This document shows, piece after piece, positions 15,736-24,180 of a DNA stretch of 64,000 nt. Source of the DNA: Lentzea sp. NEAU-D7. GTDB taxonomy: Bacteria > Actinomycetota > Actinomycetes > Mycobacteriales > Pseudonocardiaceae. Under the pieces are notes generated by a model. It searched no databases, had not been told where the DNA came from, and was given only the letters and a program-made list of their open reading frames with translations. Location of the stretch: positions 620,001-684,000 of the forward strand of contig NZ_JAPJDL010000002.1 in assembly GCF_026242055.1 (NCBI RefSeq), in the 5' to 3' direction. Made by a program: the position numbers and the translations under genes. Each line of letters opens with the position of its first letter. Position 1 is the stretch's first letter.

Positions 15736-16619
15736 GGGCGTTGACCGTCACGCTCAACGCGGCGCTCGACGTCACCTACCGCGTCGGTGCTCTCGTGCCG
15801 GGCGACACGCACCGCGTCTCCGGCGTGGCCGTGCGCGCGGGCGGCAAGGGCGTCAACGTGGCGCGGATGCTGCTGGCGCTCGGCGTGCCGGTGCTCGCGA
15901 CCGGGCTCGCGGGCGGGCCGGCGGGTGCGGTGCTGCGCGAGGACCTGAGCCGCTCCGGTGTGCCGCAGGCGATGTTCCCGATCGCGGGGGAGACCCGGCG
16001 CACGGTCGCCGTCGTGACCGGCTCCGGTCAGGCGACGCTCTTCGCCGAACCGGGACCGGTCGTCACGCCTGGGGAGTGGGCCGGATTTCTCGGCCATTAC
16101 TCGGAACTCGCCGCGAACGCCGATGTCGTGGTGCTGTCCGGCTCGCTGCCGCAGGGGCTTGCGGACGACGCCTACGCGACGCTCGTGCGCGCCGCCGCCG
16201 TGCCGGTGGTGCTGGACGCGGACGGACCGGCGCTGGCCTTCGGCGCCGCCGCCGGGCCCGCCGTCATCACCCCGAACCGGAGCGAGCTCGCGGCGGCGTC
16301 CGAAGTGGACGATCCGCTCGCTCTCGGTGCCGCCGCGGCACTCGTGTCCGACGGCGCAAGGGGAATGACCGCCCACACCGCCGGTGGCGTGTGGTCGGCG
16401 GCTCCGCCCGAGGTGATCACCGGGAACCCGACCGGTGCCGGTGACGCCGCCGTCGCCGCGCTGGTCGCCGCGTGGCACCTGCCGTGGCCGGAACGCCTGG
16501 CCGAGGCGGTGGCGTTGTCGGCGGCGGCGGTGCGCGCCCCGCTCGCCGGCGACTTCGACCGCGCCTTCTACGACCAGCACCGGGCGGACGTCACGCCCAG
16601 ACCAGTTCCCGAGGACTAG
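15732..16619 (+). CDS. PfkB kinase, LacC/FruK type (predicted tagatose-6-phosphate kinase)
   Basis: 295 residues, GTG start overlapping the upstream stop as GTGA. The N-terminus TVTLNAALDVTYRV and the motif AGGKGVNVARMLLALG are typical of the 1-phosphofructokinase/tagatose-6-phosphate kinase branch. The C-terminal NPTGAGDAAVAALVAAW holds the anion hole and catalytic aspartate. It should phosphorylate a ketohexose phosphate at C1. Its position directly before a class II bisphosphate aldolase makes tagatose-6-phosphate to tagatose-1,6-bisphosphate the natural step. Confidence 0.82.
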   Translation: MRALTVTLNAALDVTYRVGALVPGDTHRVSGVAVRAGGKGVNVARMLLALGVPVLATGLAGGPAGAVLREDLSRSGVPQAMFPIAGETRRTVAVVTGSGQATLFAEPGPVVTPGEWAGFLGHYSELAANADVVVLSGSLPQGLADDAYATLVRAAAVPVVLDADGPALAFGAAAGPAVITPNRSELAAASEVDDPLALGAAAALVSDGARGMTAHTAGGVWSAAPPEVITGNPTGAGDAAVAALVAAWHLPWPERLAEAVALSAAAVRAPLAGDFDRAFYDQHRADVTPRPVPED

Positions 16620-16622
16620 AAC

Positions 16623-17444
16623 ATGCCGTTGGAAAAGCTGCGCGAGATGATCGGCGGGCCCGCGCCGGTGCCCGCGTTCAACGTGATCCAGGTCGAGCAC
16701 GCCGAGGCGATCGCCGCCGCGGCCGAGGAGACCGGGGCACCCGTGGTCCTGCAGATCAGCCAGAACGCCGTGCGCTACCACGGTTCCCTGCGCCCGATCG
16801 GTGCCGCCGCGCTCTCCGTCGCCGCCGCGGCGGCCACGCCGATCGCGGTGCACCTCGACCACGCCACCTCGGAGGAACTCGTGCGGGAGGCCGTCGAGCT
16901 CGGGTTCGGGTCGGTGATGTTCGACGCCTCCGCGTTGCCGCACGACGAGAACGTGGCCCGCACGGCGCAGGTCGTGCGCTGGTGCCACGAGGCCGGCGTC
17001 GGTGTCGAGGCGGAGCTCGGTGAGATCGGCGGGAAGGACGGCGTGCACGCGCCGGGCGCGCGCACCGACCCGGACGACGCCGCCGCGTACGTGGAGGCGA
17101 CAGCGGTGGACTTCCTCGCCGTGGCCGTGGGCTCCTCGCACGCGATGCTGAGCCGCGACGCCCAGCTGGACTTCGAGCTGATCGCGTCGCTGCACGAGGC
17201 GGTGCCCGTACCGCTGGTGCTGCACGGGTCGTCCGGTGTCGCCGACGAGAACCTCGCGGCGGCCGTGCGCGCGGGCATGTGGAAGATCAACATTGCCACG
17301 CAGCTCAACAAGCACTTCACCGCCAGCGTGCGCACCGCGCTCGACGACGACCCCGCCTTGGTGGATCCCCGGCGCTACCTGGGTGCCGGACGTGAGGCCG
17401 TGTCCGCCGAGGTAGCTCGGCTCATCCGTGTACTGAAAGGCTGA
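16623..17444 (+). CDS. Class II ketose-bisphosphate aldolase (KbaY/GatY-like)
   Basis: 273 residues. Zinc and catalytic motifs of the class II aldolase family are in place: VPAFNVIQ, HLDHAT (about 80), VEAELGEIGGKDG (about 133-145), VLHGSSGV (about 202) and KINIATQLN (about 223). Sequence style and context fit tagatose-1,6-bisphosphate aldolase, which yields dihydroxyacetone phosphate and glyceraldehyde-3-phosphate; fructose-1,6-bisphosphate is the alternative. It is three bases downstream of the kinase in the same operon. Confidence 0.85.
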   Translation: MPLEKLREMIGGPAPVPAFNVIQVEHAEAIAAAAEETGAPVVLQISQNAVRYHGSLRPIGAAALSVAAAAATPIAVHLDHATSEELVREAVELGFGSVMFDASALPHDENVARTAQVVRWCHEAGVGVEAELGEIGGKDGVHAPGARTDPDDAAAYVEATAVDFLAVAVGSSHAMLSRDAQLDFELIASLHEAVPVPLVLHGSSGVADENLAAAVRAGMWKINIATQLNKHFTASVRTALDDDPALVDPRRYLGAGREAVSAEVARLIRVLKG

Positions 17445-17447
17445 TCC

Positions 17448-18734
17448 ATGGTCACCATCGCCTTCGTGGGCGCGGGTTCCGTCGAGTTCACCCGCCAGCT
17501 CCTGCGCGACGTGCTGTCGTTCCCGGAACTGGCGGACGCCACCATCTCGCTGCACGACGTCGACGCCGGACGGCTGGAGGTCGCGGCGGCACTGGCCCGC
17601 CTGGCCGGGGGAGCGCACGTCCGCGTCTCGCTGTCACGCCGCGAAGCACTGGAAGGCGCGGACGTCGTGGTCAACATGGTCGCGATCGGCGGCCACGCGG
17701 CGACGCTGACCGACTTCGACGTGCCGGAGGCGTTCGGCCTGCGCCAGACCATCGGCGACACCCTGGGGATCGGCGGGATCTTCCGCGGCCTGCGCACGTT
17801 CCCGTTCCTGGACGGGCTCGCGGCGGACGTGCTCGCCGTCTGCCCGGACGCCTGGCTGCTGAACTACACCAACCCCATGGCCATGAACATCCAGTACCTC
17901 GCCACCGTCGCGCCGCGGCTCAAGGTGGCAGGGCTGTGCCACTCCGTGCATTGGACGATCCACGATTTGAGCGCGCTGGTCGGGGTCCCGCACGACGAGG
18001 TGGACTTCCTCTCCGCCGGCGTGAACCACCAGGCGTGGATCCTGCGGTGGCAGCACGAGGGGCGCGACCTGTACCCGGCACTCGACGCCGCCATCGCGGC
18101 CGATCCGGGGCTGGCGCGGCGGGTCCGCGTCGACCTGTACCGCCGGTTCGGCTTCTACCCGACGGAGACGAGCGAGCACTCGTCCGAGTACGTGCCGTGG
18201 TACCTGCGGCATCAGTCCGAAGTGGAGCGTCTGCGTCTCCCGGTCCGCGACTACGCGGCGATCAGCGCGGAGAACGTGGCCACCTACGAGAAGACCCGGG
18301 CCGCACTGGCCGCCGGCGACCCACCGCCACCGCTGTCCGACGACGCCGTCGAGTACGCACCGCAGGTGGTCCACAGCCTGGTCACCGGTCAGCGGCGGAC
18401 GATCCAGGTCAACGTCGCGAACCACGGCCTCATCGCCAACCTGCCCGAGGGAGCCGCCGTGGAGGTGCCCGCGACGCTGGACCGGCTCGGCGTGCACCCG
18501 CACCGCGTCGGCGCCCTGCCCCGCCAGCTCGCGGCTCTGAACCGGAGCTTCCTCAACGTGGTCGACCTGACCGTGGCGGCGGCGGTCGAGGGCGATCCCC
18601 GGCACGTCCGGCACGCGGCCCTGTGCGACCCGGCGACGGCCGCCGCGCTGACCGTCACCCAGATCGACGACCTCGTCACCGCGATGACCGCCGCACACGG
18701 CGACCTGCTGCCCGCCGCGCTGCGAGGCGCCTGA
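17448..18734 (+). CDS. GH4 alpha-galactosidase-like glycosidase
   Basis: 428 residues. An N-terminal Rossmann domain (IAFVGAGSVEFTRQLL) binds NAD; NYTNPM (about 139) and GVNHQAW (about 196) are GH4 signatures. The metal-site motif reads CHSV at residues 164-167, the form associated with MelA-type alpha-galactosidases acting on unphosphorylated substrates, not the CDMP or CN-P forms of 6-phospho-glycosidases. This suits an ABC-imported, unphosphorylated alpha-galactoside or alpha-galactosaminide oligomer. GH4 enzymes use NAD, Mn2+ and redox-assisted elimination in the cytoplasm. It shares its stop with the next gene's ATG (TGATG). Confidence 0.85.
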   Translation: MVTIAFVGAGSVEFTRQLLRDVLSFPELADATISLHDVDAGRLEVAAALARLAGGAHVRVSLSRREALEGADVVVNMVAIGGHAATLTDFDVPEAFGLRQTIGDTLGIGGIFRGLRTFPFLDGLAADVLAVCPDAWLLNYTNPMAMNIQYLATVAPRLKVAGLCHSVHWTIHDLSALVGVPHDEVDFLSAGVNHQAWILRWQHEGRDLYPALDAAIAADPGLARRVRVDLYRRFGFYPTETSEHSSEYVPWYLRHQSEVERLRLPVRDYAAISAENVATYEKTRAALAAGDPPPPLSDDAVEYAPQVVHSLVTGQRRTIQVNVANHGLIANLPEGAAVEVPATLDRLGVHPHRVGALPRQLAALNRSFLNVVDLTVAAAVEGDPRHVRHAALCDPATAAALTVTQIDDLVTAMTAAHGDLLPAALRGA

Positions 18735-19660
18735 TGGACCTCCTCGTGATCGGTGACGCGAACCCGGACGTGCTCGTCTTCGGCGCCCCCGGCGTTCCTC
18801 CGTACGGACAGGCGGAAACGCTGGTGGACAGCGGGGTTCTCGCCCTCGGCGGGTCGGCCGCGATCGTCGCGCACGGCGCAGCGCGGCTGGGATTGGAGGT
18901 CGGCTTCGCCGCGATGGTGGGCAGGGACGCGGCGGGCGACTTCGTGCTGGACGCCTTGAAGTCCGCGGGCGTGGACATCAGCGCGTGCGTCCGGCACGAG
19001 TCGTTGCCGACGGCGTTGACCGTGTGCCTCAACCAGGCCGGGGGAGACCGCGCGATCCTGACCGCACCGGGATGTCTGGCCGCCTTCGGTCCCGAGCACG
19101 TTCCCCGGATCGCGGCACGACACGTGCACGCGGCGTCGTACTTCCTGCAGCCTCGCCTCGCCGCCGGCCTGTCCGGGGTGTTCCGGACGGCGCGCGGTGG
19201 TGGCGCCACGACCTCGCTCGACACGAACGACGACCCGTCCGGGGAGTGGAAGCTGCCCGCGGATCTGGTGGAGCTGTGCACCGTCTTGCTGCCGAACCAG
19301 GCCGAGGCTGCGGCGCTCACCGGTGCCGGGGACCCGCTGCCCGTGCTCGCCGCCAGCGGCGCGATCCCGGTCGTCAAGATGGGCGGGGACGGGTGCGTCG
19401 CGTTGTCGGGCGGCGACCGGATCACCGCGCGCCCGCCCGTCGTGGAGCCGGTGGACACGGTCGGCGCGGGAGACTCGTTCGACGCGGGTTTCCTGGCCGG
19501 GTGGCTGCGGGACGGGGACCTGCGCGCGGCGCTGGCGCTCGGCGCGGCGGCGGGGGCGCTGTCGACGCGCGGCGCCGGGGGAGTCGCCACGCAGCCGGAC
19601 TGGGCCGAGGCGACGGCGTGGGCACGGAACGTCGAGATAACGAGCACGCGTGATGCGTGA
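18734..19660 (+). CDS. PfkB-family carbohydrate kinase (ribokinase type)
   Basis: 308 residues, ATG overlapping the GH4 stop. LALGGSAAIVAHGAARLG (about 37) and DTVGAGDSFDAGFLAGWL (about 240) are the two PfkB signatures. It is closer to ribokinase/KDG kinase-like members than to the upstream LacC-like kinase. Because the ABC transporter brings in free sugar, a 6-kinase for galactosamine or galactose is needed before the SIS enzyme can act; this gene is the candidate (inference). It ends the operon, and its last codons overlap a possible regulator site. Confidence 0.75.
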   Translation: MDLLVIGDANPDVLVFGAPGVPPYGQAETLVDSGVLALGGSAAIVAHGAARLGLEVGFAAMVGRDAAGDFVLDALKSAGVDISACVRHESLPTALTVCLNQAGGDRAILTAPGCLAAFGPEHVPRIAARHVHAASYFLQPRLAAGLSGVFRTARGGGATTSLDTNDDPSGEWKLPADLVELCTVLLPNQAEAAALTGAGDPLPVLAASGAIPVVKMGGDGCVALSGGDRITARPPVVEPVDTVGAGDSFDAGFLAGWLRDGDLRAALALGAAAGALSTRGAGGVATQPDWAEATAWARNVEITSTRDA

Positions 19661-19707
19661 TTTAGGCTCAAGTAGTGCCAAATCGAGCATGATTCGTGCG
19701 TTATGCT
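19659..19707 (+). promoter_or_regulatory. deoR promoter with candidate operator; leaderless start
   Basis: ATTTAGGC (19660-19667) and GCCAAAT (19677-19683) form a near-perfect inverted repeat around an 8- to 10-base gap. GATTTAGGCTCA resembles the element upstream of the ABC operon. A -10-like TATGCT at 19702-19707 ends six bases before ATG 19714 and no Shine-Dalgarno is present, so the deoR-type message is probably leaderless. Confidence 0.45.
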
Positions 19708-19713
19708 GATCGG

Positions 19714-20472
19714 ATGCGTCAAGAGCAGCGCCTGGCGGCGATCCTGGGGAAGCTCGCGGACGCGGGCTCGGTGACGGTGACCGGGCTCGCGGAGGACCTG
19801 GGCACGTCGGTCGCGTCCATCCGCCGGGACCTCCAGTCGCTCGAGGAGCAGAAGCTGCTCAAGCGGACCCACGGCGGGGCGGTGGCGGCGGAGGTCATCT
19901 ACGAGCTGCCGCTGCGCTACCGGGTGGGCCGCCGCGAGGAGAAGCGCCAGATCGCCGAGGCCGCCGCGAAGTTCGTCACCGAGTCCGTCCACTCGGTGGG
20001 GCTCAACGGCGGCACGACGACGACCGAGCTCGCCCGTCTCCTCGCCGGGACCAGGCAGCTGAAGGTCGTGACCAACGCGCTCAACATCGCCTCGGACCTG
20101 TGTCCCCGCCCCACGATCGACCTGGTCGTCACCGGCGGTGGCGTGCGGCCGGAGAGCTACGAGCTGGTCGGCCCGATCGCCGACCGGGCCCTCGCCGGCA
20201 TCAGTCTGGACCTGGTCTTCCTCGGCGTCGACGGCATCGACGCGCGCGGCGGCATCACGACGCACGACGAGGTCGAGGCGCACACCGACCACTGCCTGCT
20301 GCGCACGGCGGACCGCGTGGTCGTGCTCGCGGACGGTTCCAAGGTGGGCAAACGCGCGTTCTCGCGCATCGCCGGGATCACGGACGTCCACGTGGTGATC
20401 ACCGACTCCTCGGCGCCCCCTGAGGAACTGGACCGGCTGCGCGCGGCGGGCGTCGAGGTGGTCGTCGCCTAG
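19714..20472 (+). CDS. DeoR-family transcriptional regulator (AgaR-like)
   Basis: 252 residues from ATG 19714. The DeoR-type helix-turn-helix covers residues 5-58 (SVTVTGLAEDLGTSVASIRRDLQSLE), ending in the family signature RTHGGAV. The C-terminal sensor domain (NGGTTTTELAR, VTNALNIA, DLVFLGVDGID, HDEVEA) binds a phosphorylated sugar. It follows the sugar operon, so it is the likely repressor of the galactosamine genes, induced by a ketose or hexosamine phosphate. The next gene starts on the base after its stop. Confidence 0.85.
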   Translation: MRQEQRLAAILGKLADAGSVTVTGLAEDLGTSVASIRRDLQSLEEQKLLKRTHGGAVAAEVIYELPLRYRVGRREEKRQIAEAAAKFVTESVHSVGLNGGTTTTELARLLAGTRQLKVVTNALNIASDLCPRPTIDLVVTGGGVRPESYELVGPIADRALAGISLDLVFLGVDGIDARGGITTHDEVEAHTDHCLLRTADRVVVLADGSKVGKRAFSRIAGITDVHVVITDSSAPPEELDRLRAAGVEVVVA

Positions 20473-21693
20473 ATGGGCGTCCGGCCGGGGTTCGCGCGCG
20501 ACTGGTGGCTTCTGCTGGTGGCACAGGCGATCAGCACGACCGGCACGCAGATCACCGTGGTGCTGCTGCCCGCGGTCGCCGTCCTGGCCTTCGGTTCCGG
20601 CATCGGCCCGGCGACCCTGCTGCTGGTGGCGGAGTTCCTCCCGGCGGCGGTGCTGGGCCCGTTCGGCGGCGTGCTGATCGACCGCGCCCGTCTGCGTTCC
20701 GTGCTGGTGTCGATGGACTTCGTCCGGGCCTGCGCGCTGCTCGGCGCGGCCGCCGCCATCGCGTCGGGCGTGAGGTCGGTCTGGATCCTGTACGTCCTCG
20801 CGGCCGTGCTCGGCATCGCGTCGGCGGTGTTCGACTCCGCCGCGGAAACCGCTACACCTCAACTGGTCGAGGACCTCGACCGCGCGAACGCCACCCGCTC
20901 CGGCCTGCTGAACCTGGTTCGCATCGCCGGACCGGGTCTGGGCGGCCTGATCATCGCGGCGGCGCCGGCACACCTGGCACTGATGCTCACCGCCGTCACG
21001 TTCCTCGCCTCGGCCGTCGTCATCGCCGCCGCGACCGCGCCCGCGTTGCGCGCCAAGGCCGAGACGACCGGTGCGCAGCCTGTGCACCGGCAGTTGAGCG
21101 ACGCGATCTCCTACCTGCGCAAGGACCTGGTGCTCCGCCGCAGCCTGCTGGGCACCGCGACCCTGAACTTCGCGGGCAGCGGGATCGGCGCGCTCTTCTT
21201 CGTCTACGCCTACCAGCGACTCCTGCTGGGGCCCGGCCAGGTCGGCCTGACGATGTCCGCGTTCAGCCTCGGCGCCGTGCTCGGTGCGGCGGCCTCGGCC
21301 TGGGCGGCCCGGCGGCTCGGCGCCGGACTCGCGTGCGCGGTGTGCGCCTCCGCGGCGGCGGCCGCCCTGTTCCTCATCCCCGCGGCGTCACTGGGCAGGC
21401 CCTTCGAAGTCCTGCTGGTGTACCAGTTCCTCTTCGGCGCCGCCGCCACCGCGTGGGCGACGATCCTGCTCTCCCTGCGGCAGCGCCGGACGGAGCCCGC
21501 GATGCTCGGCCGGGTGAGCGCGCTGATCAACGCCGTCACCGTCGCCACCGTGCCGTTCGGTGCCGTCGCCGGCACAGTGCTCGCCCAGATCTCGGGACTG
21601 ACGCCGGCGATGCTGGTGCTCGCCGTCGTCGCCGCTGCCACGCCGGGGTTCTACTGGACGAAGGGCTTCCGCACCGCCGAGCACATAAGGTGA
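20473..21693 (+). CDS. MFS transporter
   Basis: 406 residues beginning directly after the deoR-type stop. Twelve hydrophobic segments; the loop 2-3 motif reads FGGVLIDRARLRSVLV, typical of the MFS_3/macrolide-efflux group. Probably translated from the regulator transcript. It may export a by-product or antibiotic; no feature ties it to sugar uptake, which the ABC transporter already provides. Confidence 0.8.
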   Translation: MGVRPGFARDWWLLLVAQAISTTGTQITVVLLPAVAVLAFGSGIGPATLLLVAEFLPAAVLGPFGGVLIDRARLRSVLVSMDFVRACALLGAAAAIASGVRSVWILYVLAAVLGIASAVFDSAAETATPQLVEDLDRANATRSGLLNLVRIAGPGLGGLIIAAAPAHLALMLTAVTFLASAVVIAAATAPALRAKAETTGAQPVHRQLSDAISYLRKDLVLRRSLLGTATLNFAGSGIGALFFVYAYQRLLLGPGQVGLTMSAFSLGAVLGAAASAWAARRLGAGLACAVCASAAAAALFLIPAASLGRPFEVLLVYQFLFGAAATAWATILLSLRQRRTEPAMLGRVSALINAVTVATVPFGAVAGTVLAQISGLTPAMLVLAVVAAATPGFYWTKGFRTAEHIR

Positions 21694-21697
21694 TCGC

Positions 21698-22390
21698 ATG
21701 ACGGGCGCGGACTGGCTTGCCTCACTGACCGCCGACGGCGTCGAGCTCGGCCGGGTCAGCACGGCGGAGCGCGTCGCCGAGTTCGTCCGGACCCGTGTCA
21801 TGGAAGGCGATCTCCCGCCGGGGACCCGCCTGTCCGAGGAAGCGCTGCGCACCGCGCTGGGCGTCGCGCGCAACACGCTGCGGGAAGCGTTCAGGCTCCT
21901 CACGCGCGAACGTTTGCTGGTGCACGAGCACAGCCGCGGCGTCTTCGTGCGCACGCCGGACGTGGCGGACATCGTGGACCTCTACGCCGCCCGGCGAGTG
22001 ATCGAGGGCGGTGCGCTCAACGCGTGGTCCACGGCGCCGGAGGAAAAGCGTCAGGCCGTGCGCGACGCCGTGCGGTTCCAGCAGGAATCCGCGCGGGCGG
22101 AACGCTGGAGCGACGTCGCCACCGGCAACATGCGGTTCCACCTCGCGATCACCGGCCTGGCCGGCAGTGCCCGCCTCGACGAGGAGGTGCGCCGCCTGCT
22201 CGCCGAGATGCGCCTGGTGTTCCACCACATGGGCGACCAGCGCGAGTTCTACGAGAACTACGTGCAGCTCAACCGCGACATCCTCGAGCTCGCCGACAGG
22301 GGTGCCGCCGGCGAGGCTGAAGAGGCGCTGCGGAAGTACTTCGACATCGCCGAACAGCACCTGCTCAGGCGGATGCGGGCCCACGGCTAG
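21698..22390 (+). CDS. GntR-family regulator, FCD type
   Basis: 230 residues. Winged helix at about 20-88 (AERVAEFVRTRVMEGDLPPGTRLSEEALRTALGV, split by the turn) followed by an all-helical FCD ligand domain (about 95-220) with the metal-site histidines in FHLAITGLAG and later helices. FadR/FCD regulators sense small organic acids. It lies four bases after the MFS gene, so it may share the deoR transcript. Target unknown. Confidence 0.83.
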   Translation: MTGADWLASLTADGVELGRVSTAERVAEFVRTRVMEGDLPPGTRLSEEALRTALGVARNTLREAFRLLTRERLLVHEHSRGVFVRTPDVADIVDLYAARRVIEGGALNAWSTAPEEKRQAVRDAVRFQQESARAERWSDVATGNMRFHLAITGLAGSARLDEEVRRLLAEMRLVFHHMGDQREFYENYVQLNRDILELADRGAAGEAEEALRKYFDIAEQHLLRRMRAHG

Positions 22391-22527
22391 CGATCTGCCT
22401 CCTCTCCCGGACGCTCCCACCACCCCGCGCTGACCAGCGATCTTCGTCAGCTGCCGACGCAACCTGAACGGTTTCGGCGCGCGTTGGCAAAGACGGGGTG
22501 TAAGGCGAAGCGAACCCGAGGAGCTTC

Positions 22528-23082
22528 ATGTCGTCAGACGCGGAACTGATCGGCAGATCGCTGAGCGGAGACACCGATGCCTTCGTCGAAGTGGTCAGCC
22601 GGCACGAGACCGCGATCGGGAACTACCTCGCGCGCCGAGTGGGACGTCAGACCGCCGAGGACGTGCTCGGCGAGGTGTGGGTGGCGGCCTTCGAGTCCCG
22701 GGCGAGTTACGACCGCTCGTACCCCGAGGCCCGGCCGTGGCTGTACGGCGTCGCGCTGAACAGGCTGCGGCGGCATTGGCGGTCCGAACCGGCGGAAGAG
22801 CCGGCCTCGGACATCACCCGCTTGGCGACCGACTGGGATCCCTGGCCCGAAGTGGACGCCCGCGTGGACACGCAGGCGTTGCTGCGGCGGGCACTGGCAC
22901 GGCTCCGGCCGGACGAGCGCGAGGTGCTGGGCCTGGTCGCCTGGGAGGACCTGACGGTCGCCGAAGCAGGACGGGTGCTCGACATCCCGGCGGGCACGGC
23001 CCGTCGTCTGCTGCACCAGGCGCGCAAGGCACTGCGTGACGCCCCCGAGGTGGTCGCGCTGCTGCGAGTCCCGACAACGTGA
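22528..23082 (+). CDS. ECF-type RNA polymerase sigma factor
   Basis: 184 residues, ATG behind GAGGAG. Region 2 (about 20-85: RHETAIGNYLARRVGRQTAED then YPEARPWLYGVALNRLRRH) and region 4 (about 115-170: LARLRPDEREVLGLVAWEDLTVAEAGR then GTARRLLHQARKALR) are complete. It should direct polymerase to a small regulon. The next gene overlaps as GTGA and encodes the CU044_5270 membrane protein that habitually accompanies this ECF group, probably as its anti-sigma-like partner. Confidence 0.87.
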   Translation: MSSDAELIGRSLSGDTDAFVEVVSRHETAIGNYLARRVGRQTAEDVLGEVWVAAFESRASYDRSYPEARPWLYGVALNRLRRHWRSEPAEEPASDITRLATDWDPWPEVDARVDTQALLRRALARLRPDEREVLGLVAWEDLTVAEAGRVLDIPAGTARRLLHQARKALRDAPEVVALLRVPTT

Positions 23083-24128
23083 AAAGACACCCCATGGATG
23101 AGATGGATCTGATGAAGAAGATGCGTGACGTGCCGTCTCCACGCCCCGAGGCGTACGACCGTGCTCGCACGGCGCTGAGCACCGCGATGGCCGAGCCCAC
23201 CGCCACGGTCGTGCGGCCGAAGCGCTGGTTCTCGTGGCCCAGGGCCGGGATCGCCGCGGTCGGCGCGGCAGCCGTGGCGACGGCGGTGGTGATGGGCACG
23301 ACGGGCGGTGCCGTTCCGCCCACCGCCCCGGTCGCGGCCCCGCAGGTGGTCGACTCCCCGCTGGTGAAGCTGGCCTCCGACGTCAAGGCGGCGGGCGCGC
23401 TGTCCGGTGACGCGTCGCTGATCATCCGGTCGACAACGGCGCCGGACAACTCGCCGTACGTCTTCTACACCGTCTACACCGACAGGGGGCAGACCTTCCA
23501 CGGCGACTCGACGAAGACCCTGTCGGCCTCGGCCGCCAAGGGGGAGAACCAGGCCACCCAGTTCGACTCGACCGTGATGGAGGCGGCCCGCCTCGCCGCG
23601 AACGGCGACGTCGAGCAGGCCAGGAACGCGATGGTCAACACCTCACCCGCCGGCTGGGCGCTCGGCAAGAGCCCCGCCGAGCAGGAGAAGGCGTGGGCGC
23701 TGCGCCAGGAGGCGACGGCCGAGGTCTACCGCAAGAAGGGCCTGCCGGTGCCCCCGCCCAAGCCGCGCCCGACCGGCAAGGAGCTGGAGGACGGCGTCAA
23801 CAACACCTTGTGGAGCAACGCGACGTACGCGCTGTTCATCGGCGCGGCCAACGCCGAGGTCCGCGCGGGCGTGCTGAAGCTGCTCGCGACGATCGAGGAC
23901 GTCACCATCGGCAAGATCGACGCCGAGGGCCAGCCCGCGCTGACCCTCACCGCGGGCCCCGCCCTGCAGGGCGGATCCGGTTCGCACGTGCTGACCGTCA
24001 ACGCCGACAACGGTCTGCCGATGCGCTCCGAGGTCGTCCCGGCGCCGGGATCGGACGGCAAGCCCTCGGTGACGAACTACAAGTCGTCGCGCGTGAACTT
24101 CGCCGACGTGGTGGTGGGCAAGATCTGA
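23079..24128 (+). CDS. CU044_5270 family protein (ECF sigma partner)
   Basis: 349 residues from GTG 23079, overlapping the sigma factor stop; ATG 23094 is the alternative. A short cytoplasmic N-terminus (LMKKMRDVPSPRPEAYDRARTAL split by charged residues) is followed by one membrane helix (about 52-70) and a 280-residue extracytoplasmic domain. The family is a standard neighbour of ECF sigma factors in actinobacteria and looks like a divergent anti-sigma factor, but its mechanism is not established. It ends just before a strong hairpin. Confidence 0.8.
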   Translation: MKRHPMDEMDLMKKMRDVPSPRPEAYDRARTALSTAMAEPTATVVRPKRWFSWPRAGIAAVGAAAVATAVVMGTTGGAVPPTAPVAAPQVVDSPLVKLASDVKAAGALSGDASLIIRSTTAPDNSPYVFYTVYTDRGQTFHGDSTKTLSASAAKGENQATQFDSTVMEAARLAANGDVEQARNAMVNTSPAGWALGKSPAEQEKAWALRQEATAEVYRKKGLPVPPPKPRPTGKELEDGVNNTLWSNATYALFIGAANAEVRAGVLKLLATIEDVTIGKIDAEGQPALTLTAGPALQGGSGSHVLTVNADNGLPMRSEVVPAPGSDGKPSVTNYKSSRVNFADVVVGKI

Positions 24129-24140
24129 TCCTGTTCCACC

Positions 24141-24180
24141 GTCCTGAGAGGACCGGGCGACGCCTTGGTCCTCTCAGGAC
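24141..24180. terminator. Bidirectional hairpin terminator
   Basis: Perfect 14-bp stem GTCCTGAGAGGACC / GGTCCTCTCAGGAC with a 12-base loop. The right arm contains the stop codon of the convergent MmyB-type regulator (24174-24176), so it can serve both transcripts. Confidence 0.75.

Noticed and set aside
18676..21087. An 803-codon minus-strand frame across the kinase, deoR and MFS genes
   Set aside because: Crosses three well-supported plus-strand genes and their promoter; no conserved residues.
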